From positions 1 through 44,210 of the forward strand of contig DATGLE010000016.1 of the NCBI GenBank assembly GCA_035294325.1: a stretch of DNA of 44,210 nucleotides, read 5' to 3'. How positions within the stretch are numbered: position 1 is the stretch's first letter; the number at the start of each line of letters is the position of its first letter. Positions 39,001 through 44,210 of this stretch are shown here, one piece after another. A model generated the notes under the pieces. The model had not been told where the DNA came from, searched no databases, and saw only the letters and a program-made list of their open reading frames with translations. This stretch comes from DATGLE01 sp035294325. GTDB taxonomy: Bacteria; Chloroflexota; Ktedonobacteria; Ktedonobacterales; Ktedonobacteraceae. The position numbers and the translations under genes were made by a program.

Positions 39001-41365
39001 GGAAGGGGCCGGGCGTGCGATTCTCCAGCGCTTGCAAGACGTAGGAGAGCGTGAGCGCGGGACCGAGGCGAATGAGGCCATTGGTAGCGCGCACGACAAT
39101 AAACGGCTCCGCGTCGCTCAGCCGCGCCATCAGCGGCTCCACGGCCCGAGCGTCGCCGGTGCCGCCGAGGACATTGACGGCGGCAGCGCGCAAACGCAGA
39201 CTGCGCTCCGGCCCCGGCAGGCTCAGGCGCGCTGCGCGCTCAACCACGACGCCGCCAAATCTCCCCAGCACGCGCGTCAGGCGCTTGACCTGCGCCTCAT
39301 ATGCAATATTATCAACGGCATCTTGTAGATGGGTAAAGAGCAGATCAGGAACAACCGTCTGGTCCAGCAGGGTGAGCAGGTCGTCAACGCCTTCGACCAT
39401 AATCAATGGCAGCAGCGAGCGATACACCTCCTGGCCGCCCTCCTCGGCGCAGCGTGTGAAGATCCGCGCCAGATCCTCGCGGGCCGCCCGGTTGCGCACA
39501 GCAATCGAAAGGGCCTCCTCGACGCTCGGCGGCAGCACGACGCTGCGCTGCACCTCGGCCTGGGGAGGCGTCCAGAGTACGCCAACGCAGACAAGGGCCA
39601 GCGCGAGTGCCTGCAATACGTAGCCGGGGTTGCTCAGGGCCAGCGCGCCAAACTGCTCGGCCAGCGCCAGCGGATCGTTCAAAAGGCCAGCCCAGATCGC
39701 TACCGGCTCGCTCCAGCGCCCGACCTGCTCCAACAATTCCTCGCGGATAACTACCGGCGCCCCTGACTTCTTGCGCGAGGCGGCAAAGAAGTATTCGGCC
39801 ACGAAGTACTCGGCAATGAGTTCATGCCGGAAACTGAGCACACCGCGCGGGCTGATCTCGATGAGCGAAGCGCTCAGCGCGAATTGCAAAAGCCGGGCGC
39901 GATCATCGTATGGCTGTGCCGATGGCTCCTCATCTGCGTTTACAAAAGGTCCCTGCGCGGGGTGCTCGTCCAACCAGAATTGCAGTTCATCGGCCCACTC
40001 CGCGAAATTTGTGCCGCCCTTGCCGCTCGCTGCCGTGGAGATGCGCAACTGGATAGCGCTGCGATCATTAGCCCAGCGCGCCGCGCAGGCGACTTCGCTC
40101 AGGAAGCGGATCACATCCCGCTCCGCCGGGGCGCTCCTGTTCCACTTTGCCTGCTGCTGCTCGTAGGCAATCAATTGCTTGACGAATTCTCGCAGGAGGC
40201 GGCCCCGCGTGTCGATCTGCTTGCCACGCTCAACGCCGATCTTATCGATGATCTCCATCAGCGTGAAGAGCATCATGGGGTTGGTGCAGTGGTAGCGCAG
40301 GCGGCTGCGATCAATAACCTGAATGATCTGCCCGGCAGTGTGCTGCCAGCGTTTATCCTGCCGCTCGACGTAGCGTTCCACGAACTCATGCACCTGCTCG
40401 GGCTGTAAGGGATAGATCACGGCGCGGGCCGCATGCCCCTCATCGACCAGTTGCCCAAAATCCTGCTGCTCGCGATAGTCCACCTCGCGGCACGTCATTA
40501 CCAGACGATTGCTGCTGCCGCGCATCAGGCCGACCAGTTCTTCACTGACGCGTGTGAGATAGTTGCTATCGACCTCGTTCAAACCATCGCAGAGCAGCAG
40601 CAGACGCCCCTGCCGCGCTAACTGATGCACATACGGGCGCAGATGCTGCATGCCCGGCAGATCGCTCTGATAGAGAAAATCGAGCAGCGTAACCGGCTGC
40701 TCATCCGGTGTGGCATCGGCGCCGGGGACGCCGGTGGCAGCGTATTGCTTGAGGAAGAGGCTATAGTTTTTCATCGGCACATAGATGGGTATACGCTCTC
40801 GCCTCAAGAGCAGCCGCCAGGGATGATTTGACGCGCTGTATTGATACACGCGCAGCGCCATCGTCTTGCCCGCGCCCGGCACACCCAGAATCATCTGGTG
40901 TACGTTCTGCTGCTTGATCAGGTCGAGCAGCGATATCTGCTCTTCCTCGATAGCAACGGTAGGAGCCGTTCCATCCTGCTGCAAGCTGTCCAGCGCCTTG
41001 CGAATATTGGTGAGCGCGGTTAGCGGCGTGTAGAGCTTATGATACTCTTCCTGCGCTCTATGGGCGTGGCGCAGGTAGGAGGCCAGCGCCAGCGGGCGGC
41101 GCGCCAGCCATGCAACGACAAACGCAACAACGAAGGCGCCAGCCGGGATCACCACCTCCAGGGGAGATTGCGCAGCCAGAGCCAGCACCGTTCCCAACGT
41201 ATGCGCATGACTGGCGAGCATAACGATGCCAGCCGTAATCAGCGTAACGATGAGCATGACGATAATACCTATGAGCAGGCTGAAAAGCAGGCGCGGCCAC
41301 ATAGTGAAGCGCGTGCTATCTCTGGTTGTATTGGCGGGAGTTGCGAATCCCTGCTCCTGTAACAT
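36098..41365 (-). CDS. Giant membrane-anchored NACHT ATPase with HEAT repeats and coiled coil
   Basis: 1755 residues. Two membrane helices at about 24-50 and 68-88 anchor the N terminus. A NACHT/STAND NTPase follows: Walker A GVPGAGKT at 161-168, Walker B LLLLCDGLNEVD at about 255-266, sensor TCRE at 291-294, and a winged-helix-like part through about 560. From roughly 620 to 1560 run many HEAT/PBS-lyase-like repeats, for example RAVEPLMARLSDAEPFIVVRA and DPRSLPELIDLLQTPG. The last 130 residues are a charged coiled coil. This is a signal-sensing ATPase layout, with the HEAT part as likely ligand surface. It has its own promoter at 41406-41434 and is followed at 19 bp by the kinase gene. Some NACHT proteins of bacteria defend against phage; here this is only a possibility. 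Confidence 0.9.
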   Translation of the reverse strand: MLQEQGFATPANTTRDSTRFTMWPRLLFSLLIGIIVMLIVTLITAGIVMLASHAHTLGTVLALAAQSPLEVVIPAGAFVVAFVVAWLARRPLALASYLRHAHRAQEEYHKLYTPLTALTNIRKALDSLQQDGTAPTVAIEEEQISLLDLIKQQNVHQMILGVPGAGKTMALRVYQYSASNHPWRLLLRRERIPIYVPMKNYSLFLKQYAATGVPGADATPDEQPVTLLDFLYQSDLPGMQHLRPYVHQLARQGRLLLLCDGLNEVDSNYLTRVSEELVGLMRGSSNRLVMTCREVDYREQQDFGQLVDEGHAARAVIYPLQPEQVHEFVERYVERQDKRWQHTAGQIIQVIDRSRLRYHCTNPMMLFTLMEIIDKIGVERGKQIDTRGRLLREFVKQLIAYEQQQAKWNRSAPAERDVIRFLSEVACAARWANDRSAIQLRISTAASGKGGTNFAEWADELQFWLDEHPAQGPFVNADEEPSAQPYDDRARLLQFALSASLIEISPRGVLSFRHELIAEYFVAEYFFAASRKKSGAPVVIREELLEQVGRWSEPVAIWAGLLNDPLALAEQFGALALSNPGYVLQALALALVCVGVLWTPPQAEVQRSVVLPPSVEEALSIAVRNRAAREDLARIFTRCAEEGGQEVYRSLLPLIMVEGVDDLLTLLDQTVVPDLLFTHLQDAVDNIAYEAQVKRLTRVLGRFGGVVVERAARLSLPGPERSLRLRAAAVNVLGGTGDARAVEPLMARLSDAEPFIVVRATNGLIRLGPALTLSYVLQALENRTPGPFLARVHRAALTVLGRFLDEQKESRQLTLMQYQRVLDSIVPVLTSNYQGEPEVQQQAREILVQQGRNTTRGMHDRRWERVIEALMRYLPSQNEVAALNVMQALQEIGAPAVPMLLEQLGQPAEMVRMRVVEILRTIRDTRAVPPLLRLVDDPAPSVQQQVAHALRDLAPASIPGLIDLVLSSPSEPVADRAAQILSDIGGEEVIEPVMEALTPIVPGRTRLLVQVLEQIHDPRSLPELIDLLQTPGIDLLLAITIVRALGQFPQPQVVAPLLAALSDARPQLYEEAVNTLSHLGEVALDGLLAALDVRQETPYTQRVRRAILGMAPFPGDALIAALERCSDAQEQQIIAILKMQGAEAAQALVAHLQHRNERVREAVYQALNDMPGPVVAPALIDALNQPQLRRIAGTILLKYPSAAIAPLVDLLGERERGDAAAAILPRFGAIILRPLIAGLDDQSSVAREQAQRIVVALVRQREDPRETLRAIVNLFNPTPPPRAREALLNVLTDALADVSMPALLEGLEDAHLLEDVAEACRRLARKEALQDAVLDHLVQALYVEERRRGAAIALTGIGAAAVARVGLLLTDPDQNVANAAKHILRDMGVAALPFIWAVHNDRRNPALRRAALEVFYSMRTEVIKDELVSLLISDKPDDIAMAVALLLERIYDEASQHYADRVMISELIDYVQTHGVEATNLRIMALLLLLGEDTIVDHLIQALEDYPQHHRQLAHIFLLLGTETQQELLRVFNAPTTSPGLRAEIAPLLSMMSAPDSVAEYAGNISQYGLSPARAGVQSPEQLAISLRALGGLLAGGHWDVQRLQELRAASKEGSPLHELCSVLLGWRYEPQLANLESELQSERASHQKEILALSARIVTEQNRARTAEEELEEIRREHGFRGDELKEVKAQKEELRERLVQVTKERDAVLAKLNATVRERDTINARLQKELRDKNELFARHQQLLKQFGQPQTK

Positions 41366-41405
41366 GACGATCCCCAGGTTCCCATTTTTAAGAAGTGGCA
41401 GAAAC

Positions 41406-41434
41406 AGTATATCCTACTATCTGCCCACAAACAA
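41406..41434 (-). promoter_or_regulatory. Promoter of the NACHT-kinase operon
   Basis: On the minus strand TTGTTT (41434-41429), a 17-bp spacer and TATACT (41411-41406). It lies about 40 bp before the NACHT start, within the 133-bp gap after the XRE-STAND gene, so the lower two genes can be expressed without the first. Confidence 0.65.
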
Positions 41435-41498
41435 GCACCTGCACTCTCAATTCCATGCGAGCCAGACGGAGCCGGTAGCGGCGCCGTGAGCGCGCATA

Positions 41499-44120
41499 TT
41501 AAAAATAATCGTCCTGCGCCCAGCGGCGGATCAGGTCAATTATTTGCTCTATCGGCAGGGATCGTCCCTCCTCCCATGCTTTCTGCCAGGTCTCTTCGTC
41601 TACCTGGGAGCGGATTTGCTGCTGCAACAGTGATACAAAGGGATGCGTCCTGGTCCAGAAATCCAGATCGAGGGCCTCCATCAAGGCGGTAGCTGCGCCT
41701 TCCAGCTTCGCCGATTGAATGCTCGCCTGCCCGGGATCTGGCTTTCCTCTCAAGCCGAAGGCCAGGCTTAGCCAGCATATGCCTGTCGTAATGAACTGCT
41801 TGTGCCTCAGCCTGTAAGACATCTCTACGCTCTCTCGCAGGTGTTTAATGGCCCCGTCGAAGTCGCTGGTCAACATCATAGCCGTGCCGTGATCCTTTAA
41901 CATATCAGCGATGGCGCTCTGGTCGCCGACCTGCTCAAAGAGTTTCCTGCTCTGCTCATGCAACGCCCACATCTGATTATGGTCGCCCTTGATGCCTACA
42001 GAGGTGGCAAGATAAAAGAGCAGTTGCCCGTGCAGCCAGGGATCGTTTGCCGCCGCAATATATTGTAGTCCCTCGCGGCATGCGCACTCGGCCAGATCGT
42101 AATCGCTCTTCGTAAAGCCAACCCACGCACGATAGAACAGCCCCATGATTAATCCGTTCGGATCATCAAGTTCGCGCCAGAGCGCGATTCCTCGCTCGGC
42201 CAGTTCGAGTGCCCGCGCCGGCTCGTTGTCAAAACAGGCGATGCGCGCGGCCTCGCCCAACGCTTTCGCCAGGGCTGCGCGCGTCGTCTCGTTTGCTCCG
42301 TCCTCCGGCGCTGCCTCCAGGACCGCCGCCAGCCAGCCTCGCACCTCCGGCAGATACCCCTGCCACTCCCAGCAAGCTCTGGAAGCCGCTGCCAGGCGTA
42401 GACACAGTTCCACCGCCGATAATCCAGCGTAAGGATCGCCTCGCATTGACAATATTCTGCTGCCGGCAACGACTGTGCGGCTCCCCGGCTTCCGCTTTCC
42501 AGAACATGGGACACCCCCTATCCTCAGTCCCTCGCCTGCCCTTTGCATGCCCCACGCCATTACCGCGCGGAAATTATCGCGGTCCAGTGTCAGCCGATCC
42601 AGCCATTCAAGCTGCCGGGAACCGCGCAGGCCCAGCTCGCCAGCCTCCGCTTCTCTCAAATAATAGCAGGCGTGCCAGTCATGCAGCCATTCGAACTCGC
42701 CCGCGGCACTCAATTGCTCAAGCGCGTATTCCCGCAGCGTCTCCAGCATGGTAAAGCGCGTATCTCCGTTAGATGTCTGCATACGTACCAGCAAACTGTT
42801 GTCCAGCAGCCGTTCCAGCAGATCCAGCGGCGAAATATCCTTATCCTCCTGATCTACAGCAAGCGCCTGCATCATCGCCTCTAATGCCTTGAACGACCAG
42901 CCGCCCGTAAATATACCCAGCCGGTTGAACCATCTCTGCTCAGCCGGGGAGAGTAGATCGTAGCTCCAGGTGATGGTGTCGCGCAGCGTTTGCAGGCGGT
43001 TGGGGAGATTCGCGGCTCCCTTCGTCAAGACGGGCAGGCTCGCGGGCGAAATAAGCTCTAAAAGCTGTGCCGGCGATAACACGCGGATACGCGCGGCGGC
43101 CAGTTCCAGCGCCAGAGGCAGTCCATCGACTCTGGCGCAGATCTTGACGACGGCGCAAGCATTTTCGGCGGTGAGAGCAAAATCGGGCGCCACAGCCCGT
43201 GCACGCTCGACAAAGAGCTGCACCGCGCCAAAGTGCATAAGCTCGCGCGGCTCCAGATTGATACTGGCATCAGGAACCGCCAGCGGGGAGACGCTAAATG
43301 TGTGCTCACCATACAGGCGCAAGACGCTCCGGCTTGTCACCAGCACCTTGAGGCCCGGCACTCCCGCGAGCAGTTCATCAATGACGAATGTCGCCTCCTT
43401 GATGTGCTCAAAGTTATCCAGCACGAGGAGAAGTTGCCTGTTTTTCAGCCGGGAGATGAGACTTTGCAGCGAGGAAGCGTCGGTGAAGGTTTTGATATCG
43501 AGAGCCTGCATGATACTTATGGGAACCAGAGATGGATCACGCACACCGGCAAGGGAGACCAGCCACACACCCTGTGCAAACATATCGACCAGTTCCCGCG
43601 CCACCTCCAGCGCGAGGCGCGTTTTGCCGCTGCCGCCAGTTCCGAAAAGCGTCACAAGGCGCACATTGTCGTCTTGCAGCAGGCTTTTGAGGCGGCCTAC
43701 ATCCATGTCGCGCCCGATAAGCCGCCCTTTGCGCGCAGGCAGGTTGTGATGAGAGGAAATAACGGGGAGACGAGCGTTAGAAAAAATCATGGGATGGGAG
43801 CGCGGCGCCTCAAGTGTGCTCAGGGGCGGTTTCCGCCACTCCTCTTCACTAAACGTAGACGGTCCCAGCCCCGCCAGTTCGAGCAAGTGACACGCTTCAT
43901 CCTGTCTGGAGATAGCCTGCCAGCCTGCAAGCGTTCTGATAATGCTCTTTACTTCCGGGTGTGTCAGATATGAGTCACTATCGCCATGCAATTTGCGGCT
44001 CAGCACCTTAGGGTGTATGCCAATGGCCTTTGCCAGTTGCTCCTGGGAATGGCCGCTGGCCTTGCGATAGCCCCATAGCGCTTCACGAAATGCCTCGATG
44101 TTTACATTACCACTACTCAC
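41499..44120 (-). CDS. XRE-type HTH, NB-ARC ATPase and TPR signalling protein
   Basis: 873 residues of the STAND class. The XRE helix-turn-helix at about 8-70 is FREALWGYRKASGHSQEQLAKAIGIHPKVLSRKL. The NB-ARC domain has Walker A GTGGSGKT at 160-167, Walker B LLLVLDN at about 230-236, TSRS and GLPLALELAAARI. A winged helix and an arm follow (SPAEQRWFNRLGIFTGGWS, MLETLREYALEQL). The C-terminal half is TPR-like. Such proteins bind DNA and use ATP-driven oligomerisation as a switch. Residues 531-568 (GLRIGGVPCSGKRKPG and on) look foreign to the fold. The start is GTG at 44120, with AAGGAG 6 bp upstream. Its family suggests a regulator; the two genes downstream are plausible targets. Confidence 0.9.
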   Translation of the reverse strand: MSSGNVNIEAFREALWGYRKASGHSQEQLAKAIGIHPKVLSRKLHGDSDSYLTHPEVKSIIRTLAGWQAISRQDEACHLLELAGLGPSTFSEEEWRKPPLSTLEAPRSHPMIFSNARLPVISSHHNLPARKGRLIGRDMDVGRLKSLLQDDNVRLVTLFGTGGSGKTRLALEVARELVDMFAQGVWLVSLAGVRDPSLVPISIMQALDIKTFTDASSLQSLISRLKNRQLLLVLDNFEHIKEATFVIDELLAGVPGLKVLVTSRSVLRLYGEHTFSVSPLAVPDASINLEPRELMHFGAVQLFVERARAVAPDFALTAENACAVVKICARVDGLPLALELAAARIRVLSPAQLLELISPASLPVLTKGAANLPNRLQTLRDTITWSYDLLSPAEQRWFNRLGIFTGGWSFKALEAMMQALAVDQEDKDISPLDLLERLLDNSLLVRMQTSNGDTRFTMLETLREYALEQLSAAGEFEWLHDWHACYYLREAEAGELGLRGSRQLEWLDRLTLDRDNFRAVMAWGMQRAGEGLRIGGVPCSGKRKPGSRTVVAGSRILSMRGDPYAGLSAVELCLRLAAASRACWEWQGYLPEVRGWLAAVLEAAPEDGANETTRAALAKALGEAARIACFDNEPARALELAERGIALWRELDDPNGLIMGLFYRAWVGFTKSDYDLAECACREGLQYIAAANDPWLHGQLLFYLATSVGIKGDHNQMWALHEQSRKLFEQVGDQSAIADMLKDHGTAMMLTSDFDGAIKHLRESVEMSYRLRHKQFITTGICWLSLAFGLRGKPDPGQASIQSAKLEGAATALMEALDLDFWTRTHPFVSLLQQQIRSQVDEETWQKAWEEGRSLPIEQIIDLIRRWAQDDYF

Positions 44121-44149
44121 ATGTGGCTCCTTCCAGTCACTACTGTACT

Positions 44150-44160
44150 TTACATTGTAA
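44150..44160. promoter_or_regulatory. Dyad TTACATTGTAA at the XRE-STAND promoter, candidate auto-operator
   Basis: TTACATTGTAA is symmetrical about its central T and overlaps a minus-strand -10-like TACAAT (44159-44154). A half-matching TTACATTA recurs at 44102-44109 in the first codons. The gene encodes an XRE-type DNA-binding protein, so autoregulation is plausible. No good -35 was found at standard spacing. Confidence 0.4.
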
Positions 44161-44210
44161 TTTCATTCGCCTGCCGCACCGCGTGAACATACCCTCCTAC
44201 CCCTATCTTC

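Overview
The window reads like a chromosomal segment of a free-living, soil-type bacterium with many signalling proteins, most likely Chloroflexota of the Ktedonobacteria kind. This is an inference from gene content: a T-box tRNA-synthetase leader, an F420-type luciferase-like oxidoreductase, an SCP2 protein, TrpB1 plus TrpB2, large STAND ATPases, a Ser/Thr kinase with beta-propeller repeats, and a very high load of intergenic repeats. No rRNA, tRNA, phage gene, transposase or CRISPR array was seen.

Layout. 1-2.6 kb: end of an OmpR-type response regulator, then an FTR1 iron permease and an iron-type DtxR/IdeR repressor, each with a recognisable promoter. 3.0-3.9 kb: a secreted LysM plus lytic transglycosylase protein. 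4.3-16.2 kb: an aromatic amino acid block on the + strand, T-box, trpS, trpE, trpG, trpD, a trpC-trpF fusion, trpB, a B3/B4-domain gene, trpA, aroH-type chorismate mutase and DAHP synthase. Together these cover entry to the shikimate pathway, the chorismate branch point, tryptophan synthesis and tRNA charging. 16.4-19.7 kb: a translationally coupled NarL/LuxR response regulator and histidine kinase, and a CPBP membrane protease. 19.9-25.5 kb: QueD, an LLM oxidoreductase, SCP2, an acyl-CoA ligase, a tiny membrane protein and a His-tailed FmdB zinc ribbon. 25.5-27.7 kb: a lactonase and hydroxyacid-oxoacid transhydrogenase pair that looks like gamma-butyrolactone/4-hydroxybutyrate catabolism. 28.3-30.4 kb: TrpB2 and an Sfp-type phosphopantetheinyl transferase. 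31.3-33.9 kb: a DUF998 membrane protein and an MFS exporter. 34.1-44.1 kb: three large minus-strand signalling genes, an XRE-NB-ARC-TPR protein, a 1755-residue membrane-anchored NACHT/HEAT/coiled-coil protein and a kinase/WD40 protein.

Intergenic DNA holds at least four repeat families. The most striking is a roughly 120-bp inverted-repeat element (four copies plus one diverged relative) with 9-bp target duplications. In the three copies with clear promoters it lies 8-9 bp upstream of the -35 box, always in the same orientation relative to the promoter; the fourth copy fits the same geometry with a weaker promoter. A second family consists of near-perfect long palindromes (arms of 19-32 bp, mostly 3-base loops) whose arm sequences all differ while the short GC hairpins beside them are conserved. 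The best candidates for something undescribed are the promoter-proximal insertion pattern of the small element and the three-gene STAND/kinase cluster at the right end.
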